64,000 nucleotides of DNA from Gemmataceae bacterium. GTDB taxonomy: Bacteria; Planctomycetota; Planctomycetia; Gemmatales; Gemmataceae. A model generated the notes under the pieces. That model made no database searches and was not told the DNA's origin. It saw only the letters and a program-made list of their open reading frames with translations. This document shows positions 55,320 to 63,718 of this stretch, piece after piece. Every line of letters starts with the position of its first letter. Within the stretch, counting starts at the first letter, position 1. The position numbers and the translations under genes were made by a program. The stretch is from assembly GCA_022842245.1 (NCBI GenBank), contig JALHPZ010000009.1:1-64000 (forward strand), written 5' to 3'.

Positions 55320-56633
55320 ATGAAAACGAACATCCTCGTCATAGGCAAGGGCGGCCGCGAGCACGCCATCGTCTGGAAACTCTCGCAATCCCAGCGCGCC
55401 GGCAAGATCCTCTGCGCCCCCGGCAATGCCGGCACGGCCCTCGACGGCGCGAACATCCCCATCGACGGCACCGACCCGAACAACTGGGACCGCCTCGCCC
55501 GCACGGCCGACAAGGAAGGCGTCTCGCTCGTCGTCATCGGCCCGGAGGACCCGCTCGCCAACGGCTGTGCCGACTTCTTCCGCGGCCGCGGGTTCAAGGT
55601 CTTCGGTCCGTCGAAGGACGCCGCCCGCATCGAGGCGAGCAAGGTCTTCGCCAAGGAACTGATGCGCCACGCCGACGTGCCGACCGCCGAGTTCCGCGTT
55701 TTCGACCACCCCGCCGCGGCGCGCACGTACATCGAGACGCGTGACTATCCCGTGGTGGTGAAGGCGGACGGGCTGGCGGCGGGCAAGGGTGTGGTCGTGT
55801 GCAAGGATACGGCCGAGGCGCTCCAGGCCGTTGAGCGGATCATGGTCCGGGAAGAATTCGGCGCGAAAGCCGGGCGTCATATCGTTGTCGAAAAACGGTT
55901 GGACGGCGAGGAGCTGTCGATGCTCGCGCTCGTCGCGGGGCGTACGATCCTGCCGCTGCCGCCGACGCAGGACCACAAGGCGGTCTTCAACGGCGACAAG
56001 GGCCCGAACACCGGCGGCATGGGAACGTACTGCCCCGCGCCGGCCGGCACGCCGGAGCTGGTCGCCGAAACGGAGACGAGCGTCTTCGTGCCGACCGTCC
56101 ACGCGATGAAGCGAGGGATGAAGGACGAACGCTTCCCGTTCAACGGCGTACTCTTCGCGGGGCTGATGCTCACCAATCAGGGCCTGCGCGTACTGGAGTA
56201 CAACTGCCGCTTCGGCGATCCGGAGACGCAAGTCATCCTGATGCGTCTGAAAACGGATCTCGTCGATCTCTTCGAGGCCGTGGCTAACGAAACGCTCGGC
56301 GATTTCGAGGATGGGAAGCTCGTCTTCGATCCGCGACCGGCCGTGTGCGTGGTGATGTGCAGCGGCGGCTACCCGGGCAAGTACGAAACGGGCAAGCAGA
56401 TCCTGGGGCTGGACGAAGCCGCCAAGCTGTCCGACGTGAAAGTCTTCCACGCTGGCACGGCGATCAAGGGCGATCGTGTCGTCACCGACGGCGGGCGCGT
56501 GCTGGCCGTGACGGCACTGGGCGACGACCTCGCCGCTGCCAAGGCGCGGGCTTACGAGGCCGTGAAGCTCCTCTCCTTCCCCGGTGCCCACTACCGCACC
56601 GACATCGCCGACAAGGCGCTCAAGAAGAAATGA
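55320..56633 (+). CDS. purD: Phosphoribosylamine-glycine ligase
   Basis: The 437-aa ATP-grasp enzyme makes GAR from phosphoribosylamine, glycine and ATP in purine biosynthesis. Motifs: VIGKGGREHAI, CAPGNAGTA, VIGPEDPLANG, KADGLAAGKGVVV and NTGGMGTYCP, with the metal site in FNCRFGDPETQ-type (EYNCRFGDPE). Length is typical. The start at 55320 is preferred over the ATG at 55308 because MKTNILVIG is the natural beginning of the Rossmann strand. Its stop overlaps the truB start. Confidence 0.93.
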   Translation: MKTNILVIGKGGREHAIVWKLSQSQRAGKILCAPGNAGTALDGANIPIDGTDPNNWDRLARTADKEGVSLVVIGPEDPLANGCADFFRGRGFKVFGPSKDAARIEASKVFAKELMRHADVPTAEFRVFDHPAAARTYIETRDYPVVVKADGLAAGKGVVVCKDTAEALQAVERIMVREEFGAKAGRHIVVEKRLDGEELSMLALVAGRTILPLPPTQDHKAVFNGDKGPNTGGMGTYCPAPAGTPELVAETETSVFVPTVHAMKRGMKDERFPFNGVLFAGLMLTNQGLRVLEYNCRFGDPETQVILMRLKTDLVDLFEAVANETLGDFEDGKLVFDPRPAVCVVMCSGGYPGKYETGKQILGLDEAAKLSDVKVFHAGTAIKGDRVVTDGGRVLAVTALGDDLAAAKARAYEAVKLLSFPGAHYRTDIADKALKKK

Positions 56634-57322
56634 ATGCCGACGGCTTCCTCGTCGTGGACAAGCCCGGCGGCATGACCTCGCGCGACGTGGTGAACGTCGC
56701 CCAGCGCTGGTTCCCGCGCCGGACGAAGATTGGCCACGCCGGCACGCTCGATCCGCTCGCAACTGGCGTACTCGTGCTTGCCATCGGCGCGGCCACGAAG
56801 CTCGTCGAGCGCGTGCAGGCGATGGGGAAGACCTACCGTACGCGCATCCTGCTTGGTTTCACGAGTGACACCGACGACGCCGACGGCAACCTGTCGCCCA
56901 CCCCGGCCGGTGCGATCCCCAGCGAAGCCGCGATCCGCGATCTCCTGCCGCGGTTCGTCGGCGAGATTCTCCAACTTCCCCCGCGAGTCTCGGCGCTCAA
57001 GATCGACGGCCGCCGGGCATACGACCTCGCCCGGCAAGGCAAGAACGTGAAACTGGAGCCGCGCCCGGTGCGCGTGGATGCCATTCGGCTGCTCAGCTAC
57101 GAATGGCCGCACCTCGATCTGGAAATCGACTGCGGGAAGGGGACGTACATCCGCTCGATCGCGCGGGACGTAGGGGAAGCGCTCGGCTGCGGCGGCCTGG
57201 TGCAGACTTTACAACGGACACGAATCGGCGAGTTCACGGCCGAAATCAGCCTTGGCATCGACGTATCGCCCGAATCGGCTCGTTCGAATCTACTGCCGAT
57301 GACATTCATCCAAAGCCGATGA
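56630..57322 (+). CDS. truB: tRNA pseudouridine(55) synthase
   Basis: The 230-aa protein makes pseudouridine 55 in tRNA. It has VVDKPGGMTS, the catalytic GHAGTLDPLATGVL, KTY..RILLG, the DGRRAYDLARQG region and CGKGTYIRSIARD. It is shorter than E. coli TruB because the C-terminal PUA domain is missing, as in many bacterial homologues. The start codon overlaps the purD stop (ATGA), so translation is coupled. Confidence 0.92.
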   Translation: MNADGFLVVDKPGGMTSRDVVNVAQRWFPRRTKIGHAGTLDPLATGVLVLAIGAATKLVERVQAMGKTYRTRILLGFTSDTDDADGNLSPTPAGAIPSEAAIRDLLPRFVGEILQLPPRVSALKIDGRRAYDLARQGKNVKLEPRPVRVDAIRLLSYEWPHLDLEIDCGKGTYIRSIARDVGEALGCGGLVQTLQRTRIGEFTAEISLGIDVSPESARSNLLPMTFIQSR

Positions 57323-57323
57323 A

Positions 57324-57347
57324 GCCCGGCGACGAACGTCGCCGGGC
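57324..57347. terminator. Bidirectional terminator between truB and valS
   Basis: A perfect 10-bp stem (gcccggcgac / gtcgccgggc) with a GAAC loop lies between two convergent genes. A T-tract is absent on the plus side and short on the minus side. Confidence 0.6.
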
Positions 57348-57356
57348 AGGGCGAAT

Positions 57357-60300
57357 TTAAGATTCGCTCAACTCCGCAAGGTTCGCTCGCAGTACCTTCA
57401 ACTGTCCATCCAACTCGACTACGGAATTCCGCTGCTGCTCCACCACATCCGGCGGGGCACCCTTCACGAAACTCTCGTTGCCAAGCTTGGCGACGGTCGT
57501 GTCCAACAGTTTCTGCTTCTGAGCGATTTCCTTCTCGAGCTTCTTCGACTCCGTCGCGTTGTCGATCAGCCCCGCGAGCGGGATATAGGCCTCGAAGTCC
57601 GGCCGCACGATCGAGCCGGACTGCTTCGGCTTCTTCGTCGTCGGTCCGCAGTCGAACGACGACAGGCCGCCGAGGAGCTTTACGAACGGCACGAGGGCGT
57701 TCAACTCCGTCGCGACGACATCGTTGCACTTCACGTGGAGTGCGAGCGGGGTCTTATCGAGCAGGTAGCGGTTGCGGATTTCGCGGATGCCGCGCACGAG
57801 TTCCTGCATCCGGGCAATGCTGCCTTCGGTCGTGTCGTCGATGAATACACCCAGATCGCTCGGCCACGCGGCAATGCACACGCTGTCTTCGGCCGGCTTC
57901 GATTCAAGGAGGCCGCGCGTCGGGGCCACTTCGTTCAGGGCCTGCCAGAGCGATTCCGCGAGGAACGGCATCACCGGCTGGATGAGCCGCACGATGCCGT
58001 CGAGCACGCCGACGAGCACGCGCTGGCACGTCGGGTCGGAGCGCCGGCCCTTGCTCATCTCGATGTACCAGTCGCAGAATTCATTCCAGGCGAAGTCATA
58101 GACGAGGCGTGCGACTTCGCTGAACTTGTAGCCGTCGAGCGCCGCTGTCACGGCCTTCGCCGTGGTGGCCAGCCGGCTGAGAATCCAGCGGTCCTCCACG
58201 GCCAGTGCCTTCGAATCGATCGGCGCGGCCGTGTAGCCTTCGAGGTTCATCAAGATGAACCGTGTCGCGTTCCAGAGCTTGTTAGCGAAGTTCCGGCCCA
58301 TCTCGAAGCGGTCGGACGCCGCTTTTGCCGTCGGGAACTCGGGGTCGTCCTCGGTCCACGGACCGCTCGGGCGGAACGGCTTGCCGCAGGTGATCCCCGC
58401 CGGTTTATCCCCGGGGCAGACCACCTTGCGTGTCCGGCCGCTCTGGTGTTCCTTCTTCTGAGGCACGAGCGTGCCGCAATGTGGACAGACGTTCGACACC
58501 GGCAGCCGGCTGTCCTGCGTTTCGGTGGCGAGCGACACCACGCCGAAGCGCATGGCGTCGGCCCCGTACAGTTCGATGATGTCGAGCGGGTCGACGCCGT
58601 TGCCCTTGGATTTGCTCATCCCCTCGCCGAAGCCGTCCATGATCTTCGGGTGAATCACGACGTGTTTGAACGGCACCTCGCCGGTGTTGTAGAGGCCGGT
58701 CATCACCATGCGGGCCACCCAGAGCGTGATGATGTCCCGGCTCGTCACGAGCGTGCTGGTGGGATAGTATCGCTTCAGTTCCGGCGTCTCTTCCGGCCAG
58801 CCGAGCGTGCTGTGCGGCCAGAGCGCGGACGAGAACCAGGTGTCGAGAACGTCGGGGTCTTGGCCCAGATTGTCTAGGTGATTTTCTACGGCATACGCCG
58901 CGTTACGCATTTCAGTCATCGAATACATTGAAGACCTGCGAGAATCCGAAGTTGAACCATCGCAATACTCAGAAAGCAATTGAAGAGCGGACTCGACTTC
59001 TTTCGTGCGAGCGCAGCATCGAATCTCAAACGGGTCATCGTCGTTGTCGAAGTTGATCTCATAGTCCGATTCGGGAATTCTGAACATATTAATATAATCA
59101 ATCAGTGTCGACTTTGCATCATTTGCATCTTCGATGACACGAGCCTTGTACGAATCTGTCACAATTCCTTGGGCATTCTTAGCCCTGATCTTCGCACTCC
59201 ACACCGGTATCCGGTGCCCCCACCACAATTGCCGGCTCACGCACCAGTCGCGTTTCTCGCCGAGCCAGTCGAGGTAGGAATTCTCGTAGCGCTTCGGGAA
59301 GAACTGCACGCGGCCGTCCTTCACGGCGTCGATGGCCATCTGGGCGAGGCCGGGCTTTTGTCCCCTCCCCCCTTGAGGGGGAGGGTTAGGGTGGGGGGTG
59401 GCGGAACCCGATAGCTGACTGGACTGCCCGTCACCCCCACCCCGGCCCTCCCCCTTCGAGGGGGAGGGAGAAAGAGCGTCGAAGTCGCTCATCTTCACGA
59501 ACCATTGATCGCTCAGGTACGGCTCGATCGGCGTCTTGCTGCGGTCGCTGTACTTCAGCGGTATCACGCGGTCTTCCTTGCCCTCGAACAAGCCCAACTC
59601 CTCCATCGCCTTCACCACGGCCTCGCGCGCCTTGTCGCGCGGCATCCCGGCATAGGAGCCGCCGTTCGCGTTGATCGTGCCGTCCGGGTTCAGGATGTTC
59701 AGGATGCCGATCTGCGGGTTCCGCTGCCAGCAGGCGTAGTCGTTCGGGTCGTGCGCCGGCGTCACCTTCACGCAACCCGTCCCCAACTCCGGGTCGGCGA
59801 GCAGGCCGTCGGCGATGATCGGGATCTCGCGGTTCACCAGCGGCTGCAGAACGTTCTTCCCAATCAACTGCTTGTAGCGCTCGTCGCTGGGGTGAACGCA
59901 GAGGGCCGTATCGCCGAGCATCGTCTCGGGCCGCGTCGTGCTGAAGCGGATGAACGTGTCGGGCTGGCCCACCACCTGGTATTTGAACGTCCAGAAGCCG
60001 CCCTTGGTGTCTTCGGTGTAGGTTTCGTCGTCGGCCACGCTCGTTTGCAGTTGGGCGTCCCAGTTCACGAGCCGCTTGCCGCGGTAGATGTACCCATCCC
60101 GGAACATGCGGAAGAAGGTCTCGCGCACCGCCCGCGCGCAGGTGTCGTCCAGCGTGAAGCGCGTGCGCTGCCAGTCGCAGCTCGCACCCATCTCCTGGAG
60201 CTGACCGAGGATTCGCTTCTCGTACTTGTCCTTCCACTCCCAAATCTTCTCGACGAGCTTCTCGCGGCCGAGGTCGCGGCGAGTCTTCTTCTCGGTGTTG

Positions 60301-60596
60301 AAGATCAGCCGTTCCACCACCGCCTGCGTCGCGATGCCGGCGTGGTCCGTCCCCGGCATCCAGAGCGCGTTGTAGCCCTGCATGCGCCGCCAGCGGATGA
60401 GCACGTCTTGCAGCGTGTTGTTGAGGGCGTGCCCCATGTGCAGCGCCCCCGTCACGTTCGGCGGCGGGATCACGATGGCGTACGGCTCCCCCGGCTTGGC
60501 GGGGTCGGCATGGAAGTAGCCGCGCTTGTTCCAGAACGCGAGCCACTTCTCCTGGGCCGCTTTCGGTTCGTAGGCCTTAGGCAATTCGGTCGGCAT
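57357..60596 (-). CDS. valS: Valine-tRNA ligase, enlarged by two in-frame inserts
   Basis: The 1079-aa class I synthetase has the HIGH variant in PPPNVTGALHMGHAL, GTDHAGIATQ, the tRNA-specific WWGHRIPVW, DVLDTWFSS and the KMSKS variant GMSKSKGN. A zinc-ribbon-like insert (VCPHCG ... CPGDK ... C) follows the KMSKS motif, and a coiled coil closes the C-terminus. Typical length is 880-950 residues. The excess comes from a palindromic-repeat insert at about residues 376-411 and an AT-richer insert at about 467-575, between the WWGHRIPVW motif and the PDVLDTW motif. Both keep the frame. It starts 1 bp after the cimA stop. Confidence 0.93.
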   Translation of the reverse strand: MPTELPKAYEPKAAQEKWLAFWNKRGYFHADPAKPGEPYAIVIPPPNVTGALHMGHALNNTLQDVLIRWRRMQGYNALWMPGTDHAGIATQAVVERLIFNTEKKTRRDLGREKLVEKIWEWKDKYEKRILGQLQEMGASCDWQRTRFTLDDTCARAVRETFFRMFRDGYIYRGKRLVNWDAQLQTSVADDETYTEDTKGGFWTFKYQVVGQPDTFIRFSTTRPETMLGDTALCVHPSDERYKQLIGKNVLQPLVNREIPIIADGLLADPELGTGCVKVTPAHDPNDYACWQRNPQIGILNILNPDGTINANGGSYAGMPRDKAREAVVKAMEELGLFEGKEDRVIPLKYSDRSKTPIEPYLSDQWFVKMSDFDALSPSPSKGEGRGGGDGQSSQLSGSATPHPNPPPQGGRGQKPGLAQMAIDAVKDGRVQFFPKRYENSYLDWLGEKRDWCVSRQLWWGHRIPVWSAKIRAKNAQGIVTDSYKARVIEDANDAKSTLIDYINMFRIPESDYEINFDNDDDPFEIRCCARTKEVESALQLLSEYCDGSTSDSRRSSMYSMTEMRNAAYAVENHLDNLGQDPDVLDTWFSSALWPHSTLGWPEETPELKRYYPTSTLVTSRDIITLWVARMVMTGLYNTGEVPFKHVVIHPKIMDGFGEGMSKSKGNGVDPLDIIELYGADAMRFGVVSLATETQDSRLPVSNVCPHCGTLVPQKKEHQSGRTRKVVCPGDKPAGITCGKPFRPSGPWTEDDPEFPTAKAASDRFEMGRNFANKLWNATRFILMNLEGYTAAPIDSKALAVEDRWILSRLATTAKAVTAALDGYKFSEVARLVYDFAWNEFCDWYIEMSKGRRSDPTCQRVLVGVLDGIVRLIQPVMPFLAESLWQALNEVAPTRGLLESKPAEDSVCIAAWPSDLGVFIDDTTEGSIARMQELVRGIREIRNRYLLDKTPLALHVKCNDVVATELNALVPFVKLLGGLSSFDCGPTTKKPKQSGSIVRPDFEAYIPLAGLIDNATESKKLEKEIAQKQKLLDTTVAKLGNESFVKGAPPDVVEQQRNSVVELDGQLKVLRANLAELSES
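58875..59195 (-). other. AT-rich in-frame insert within valS
   Basis: Inside the coding sequence the base composition drops sharply, with runs such as attctgaacatattaat, compared with flanking GC-rich valS. It encodes about 107 residues, including DSYKARVIEDAN and TSDSRRSSMYSMTEMRN. These lie between the WWGHRIPVW motif and the DPDVLDTWFSS motif, where other valyl enzymes have a much shorter linker. It looks like an acquired extension that is tolerated in frame. Confidence 0.6.
59361..59471. repeat. Palindromic, GC-rich repeat element inside the valS coding sequence
   Basis: Two near-reverse-complementary arms (59361-59403 and 59429-59471), each itself containing a CCCTCCCCC/GGGGGAGGG hairpin, flank a 25-bp spacer. 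In the valS frame it is read as SPSPSKGEGRGGG ... PHPNPPPQGGRG, a pattern recognised from in-frame palindromic elements in other bacteria. The frame remains open. Confidence 0.78.
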
Positions 60597-60597
60597 A

Positions 60598-62166
60598 TTA
60601 GTGTTTCCCTTCCTCGTCCTTGAATAGCTTGTACTCGATGGCATCGCTCAACGCGAGCCAGCTCGCCTCCACCACGTTTTCGCTGACGCCGACGGTGCCC
60701 CACATGTCCTTCGCGTCGCGCGATTCGATGACGACGCGCACGCGGGCGGCGGTACCCTCCTTTGGGTTCACCACCCGCACCTTGTAATCGACGAGCTGCA
60801 TCACGTCCAAGGCCGGATAATACTGCACGAGCGCCTTCCGTAGGGCCGCGTCGAGCGCGTTCACGGGGCCGTCGCCTTCGCTCACGGTGTGCTCGACGGA
60901 GCCGGCAATGCGCAGCTTCACCGTCGCTTCGGTCTTCGGCGTCCCCTCGGCTCCCTGCTCGATGTTCACGCGGTACGCCAGCCGTTCGAACCACGGCTTG
61001 TAGGTGCCCACGGCCTTCTTCACGATGATGTCGAAGGAGCCCTCGGCCGCCTCGAATTCGTACCCGGCGTTCTCCAGGTCCTGCACTTCGTTGAGAATCT
61101 TCGCCATCACGGCTTTGTCGTGCGCGATCTGGTACTTCTGCGTCTTCGTCAGGATCGTCGATTGTCCCGACAGCTCGCTGACGAGAATGCGCCGCTCGTT
61201 GCCGACGAGGGCCGGATCGATGTGTTCGTAGCTGGCCGGGTTCTTGGCGACGGCGTGCGTATGCATCCCGCCCTTGTGGGCGAAGGCGCTTTGGCCGACG
61301 AACGGCTGGTTGTTGCGGAAGTTCATATTCGCCAGTTCGTAGGCGTAGCGAGATAGCTCCGTCAGCCGTTGCAGGCTGCCCGGATTCAGTACGTCGTACT
61401 GGTATTTGATCGCGAGGTTGGCGATCGTCGCCACGAGGTCCACGTTCCCGCAGCGCTCGCCGAAGCCGTTTAGCGTACCCTGCACCTGCGTCGCCCCGGC
61501 GCGCACGGCCGCGAGCGTGTTGGCCACGGCCAGTTCGCAGTCGTTGTGGCAGTGGATGCCGATGTCGGCCTTCAGCTCCTTTTTCACCGCCGCGACGATT
61601 TCCGCGATCCGTTCGGGCATCGAGCCGCCGTTCGTGTCACACAGGATCAGGCAGGTCGCGCCGCCGGCCTCGGCCGCTTTCAATGTGTTAATTGCGTATT
61701 CCGGGTCCAGCGTATACCCGTCGAAAAAATGCTCGGCGTCGTAAAAGACCTCCGGCCCCTGACTCTTGCAGAACGCTACCGAGTCGCCGATCATCTTCAG
61801 ATTCTCTTCCAGCGTCGCGCCAAGGATCTCTTTCACCTGGAAGCTTGACGTCTTGCCAACGATGGTGACGACCGGCGTCTTCCCTTCGAGCAGCGCGCGG
61901 AGTCCCGTGTCGGTTTCGGCGGCGATGTTCTTCCGGCGCGTCATGCCGAAGGCGACGACCTTCGCGTGCTTCAGGTCGAGGTCGCGAACCGAGCGGAAGT
62001 ATTCGGCGTCCTTCGGATTCGAAAGCGGGTAGCCCCCCTCGATGAAGTCGACGCCGAGGTCGTCCAGCCGGCGGGTGAGGAGCAGCTTGTCCTGGAGGGA
62101 GAAATTGACCCCTTCGCCCTGGCTGCCGTCGCGGAGTGTGGTGTCGTAGATGGCGATGCGCGTCAT
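60598..62166 (-). CDS. cimA: (R)-citramalate synthase
   Basis: The 522-aa LeuA-family enzyme condenses pyruvate with acetyl-CoA to citramalate, the threonine-independent route to isoleucine. The N-terminal YDTTLRDGSQGEGVNFS, the HxH metal site in GIHCHND and the LNGFGERCGN motif are clear. The C-terminal LeuA dimer-like regulatory domain (DGPVNALDAALRKAL) fits CimA rather than homocitrate or isopropylmalate synthase, which is the remaining alternative. The gene is preceded by an attenuator-like leader. valS begins one base downstream, so both may respond to it. Confidence 0.88.
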   Translation of the reverse strand: MTRIAIYDTTLRDGSQGEGVNFSLQDKLLLTRRLDDLGVDFIEGGYPLSNPKDAEYFRSVRDLDLKHAKVVAFGMTRRKNIAAETDTGLRALLEGKTPVVTIVGKTSSFQVKEILGATLEENLKMIGDSVAFCKSQGPEVFYDAEHFFDGYTLDPEYAINTLKAAEAGGATCLILCDTNGGSMPERIAEIVAAVKKELKADIGIHCHNDCELAVANTLAAVRAGATQVQGTLNGFGERCGNVDLVATIANLAIKYQYDVLNPGSLQRLTELSRYAYELANMNFRNNQPFVGQSAFAHKGGMHTHAVAKNPASYEHIDPALVGNERRILVSELSGQSTILTKTQKYQIAHDKAVMAKILNEVQDLENAGYEFEAAEGSFDIIVKKAVGTYKPWFERLAYRVNIEQGAEGTPKTEATVKLRIAGSVEHTVSEGDGPVNALDAALRKALVQYYPALDVMQLVDYKVRVVNPKEGTAARVRVVIESRDAKDMWGTVGVSENVVEASWLALSDAIEYKLFKDEEGKH

Positions 62167-62187
62167 GTCAGGTTCCGTGTATCAATG

Positions 62188-62214
62188 AAAAACCCCGAAG
62201 CGAAGGCTCCGGGG
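62188..62214 (-). terminator. Attenuator terminator in the cimA leader
   Basis: On the minus strand CCCCGGAGC and GCTTCGGGG pair with one G-U in a 9-bp stem with a CTTC loop, followed by TTTTT. It lies 22 bp before the cimA start and after the leader peptide, so read-through is required for cimA expression. An alternative stem (62233-62237 with 62212-62216) overlaps its left arm. Confidence 0.75.
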
Positions 62215-62241
62215 CGCGAAGTTGTTTTCGTACGCCCGGGG

Positions 62242-62325
62242 TCAACTCGTGCCGACGACGACGCGCACTCCCTGCGCGGCGGTAATCGCGATCGCGACGA
62301 CCAGTGGCAGGGTGGAATGCGGCAC
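62242..62325 (-). CDS. Val/Leu/Ile-rich leader peptide upstream of cimA
   Basis: The 27-codon frame begins at GTG (62325-62323), six bases after a CGGAG ribosome-binding site, and stops at TGA (62244-62242). Its peptide, MPHSTLPLVVAIAITAAQ then GVRVVVGTS, contains six Val, two Leu and two Ile. It ends 27 bp before an intrinsic terminator that precedes cimA, an isoleucine-pathway gene. This is the architecture of branched-chain amino acid attenuation: ribosome stalling at scarce Val/Leu/Ile tRNA would favour the antiterminator. No homologous leader was searched. Confidence 0.72.
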   Translation of the reverse strand: MPHSTLPLVVAIAITAAQGVRVVVGTS

Positions 62326-62348
62326 GGAACGCTCCGGGGTATTCAGAA

Positions 62349-62376
62349 ACTCTATCTTCGAATTCGACAATGTCAA
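62349..62376 (-). promoter_or_regulatory. Promoter of the cimA leader
   Basis: TTGACA (62376-62371) and TAGAGT (62354-62349) are 16 bp apart on the minus strand. The predicted start point leaves about 18 bases before the leader-peptide start codon. The same TTGACA-15/16-TAGxxT form is seen for rpsA. Confidence 0.65.
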
Positions 62377-62439
62377 CGCCGGGCGGGTTCGGGCGGATAA
62401 ACTCTGGGGAACTTTCCACTGTTTCGCCGGAAGCCGCCG

Positions 62440-63714
62440 ATGACCCGCACGCTCCTCGTCCTGCTCGCATTCGGTCTGCCCGTTTCCGCCGCGGACTGGC
62501 CGCACTGGCGCGGGCCGACGCGCGACGGACACTCGCCCGAATCCTCCGGCTATTCCGACGGGCGTTGGCTCGCGGACAAGCCTGCTTGGTCCACCTCCGT
62601 CGGTCGCGGCGCGAGTAGCCCGATCGTCGCCGGCGATCGCCTCTACCTCGTCGGCTGGCAGGGCGGGAACGACATCGTCCGCTGCCTGAACGCGAAGGAC
62701 GGTGCGGAACTCTGGAGTGTGAGGTACAAGTGCCCGCAATATGGCCGGCACGCCGTCGGCGATGAAGGCCTCTATTCGGGCACCACCGCCACGCCGGAAT
62801 TCGATTCGAAGACAGGCCGGTTCTACTCGCTCTCCTGCGACGGCGACCTGAACTGCTGGGACGCGAACGCGAAGGGTGCCACCGTCTGGAAGCGGAACCT
62901 TTACGACGATTACCGCATGCCGCGCCGGCCGCGCCTCACCCGCGCGCCGCAGCGCGACTACGGCTACACCTCCAGCCCGATGGTCCACGGCGACTGGCTG
63001 CTTGTCGAGGTCGGCGGGCCGACCGGCACCTTCGTCGCCTTCGACAAGGCGAACGGTAAGGAAGCTTGGAGGTCCGATCTCGCGGACGAAGCCGGGCACA
63101 CGGGCGGGCCGGCGCCGATGACCATTGAGGGGATTCCGTGCGTGGCCGTGCTGACTCAGCGGAACCTCGCCGTAATCCGGCTCGACAAGGGATTCGAAGG
63201 CAAGACGCTGGCGAAATTCGAGTGGATCACCGACTTCGCGAACACGATCGCCGGGCCGGCGGTGCAGGGGAACCATGTCCTCGTCACGGCGGCGTACAAC
63301 CAGAACGCTCTCGTCAAACTCAAGGTGACGTCGAAGGGGATCGAGGAGGTCTGGAGGAAGAAGTTCCCATCAAAGGTTTGCACGCCCGTCATCGCACACG
63401 GCTCGATCTACGTCGCCTGGCAGACAGTTCGTTGCCTCGACTGGGAGACGGGCGAATTACGCTGGCAGGGCGGCACGGTCAGCGATCCCGGCTCGTGCAT
63501 CATTACGGCAGACGACCGGTTGATCGTATACGGGAAGTCCGGGAAGCTCCTGCTCGTGGAGTCGGCCAAGCGCTCGCCGAAGGCGTACGTCGAACTGGCA
63601 AAGCGGGAGGACATTTTCGGTTCGCTCGCCTGGCCGCACGTCGCTCTGGCGGATGGCCGCATCGTCGTGCGTGATCGCGATGGCCATGTCGCTTGTTTCG
63701 AGATGGCGAAGTAG
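62440..63714 (+). CDS. Secreted PQQ-type beta-propeller protein
   Basis: The 424-aa protein has a signal peptide (residues 1-18, AFGLPVSAA) and then DWPHWRGPTRDGHSPE, the conserved opening of planctomycete PQQ-binding-like repeat proteins. Repeats of the form SSPIVAGDRLYLVG, DAKDGAELWSV-like and WETGELRWQGG follow and resemble an eight-bladed BamB/quinoprotein propeller. No quinoprotein catalytic residues were assigned; it may be structural. It is divergent from the cimA leader. Confidence 0.82.
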   Translation: MTRTLLVLLAFGLPVSAADWPHWRGPTRDGHSPESSGYSDGRWLADKPAWSTSVGRGASSPIVAGDRLYLVGWQGGNDIVRCLNAKDGAELWSVRYKCPQYGRHAVGDEGLYSGTTATPEFDSKTGRFYSLSCDGDLNCWDANAKGATVWKRNLYDDYRMPRRPRLTRAPQRDYGYTSSPMVHGDWLLVEVGGPTGTFVAFDKANGKEAWRSDLADEAGHTGGPAPMTIEGIPCVAVLTQRNLAVIRLDKGFEGKTLAKFEWITDFANTIAGPAVQGNHVLVTAAYNQNALVKLKVTSKGIEEVWRKKFPSKVCTPVIAHGSIYVAWQTVRCLDWETGELRWQGGTVSDPGSCIITADDRLIVYGKSGKLLLVESAKRSPKAYVELAKREDIFGSLAWPHVALADGRIVVRDRDGHVACFEMAK

Positions 63715-63718
63715 CACG

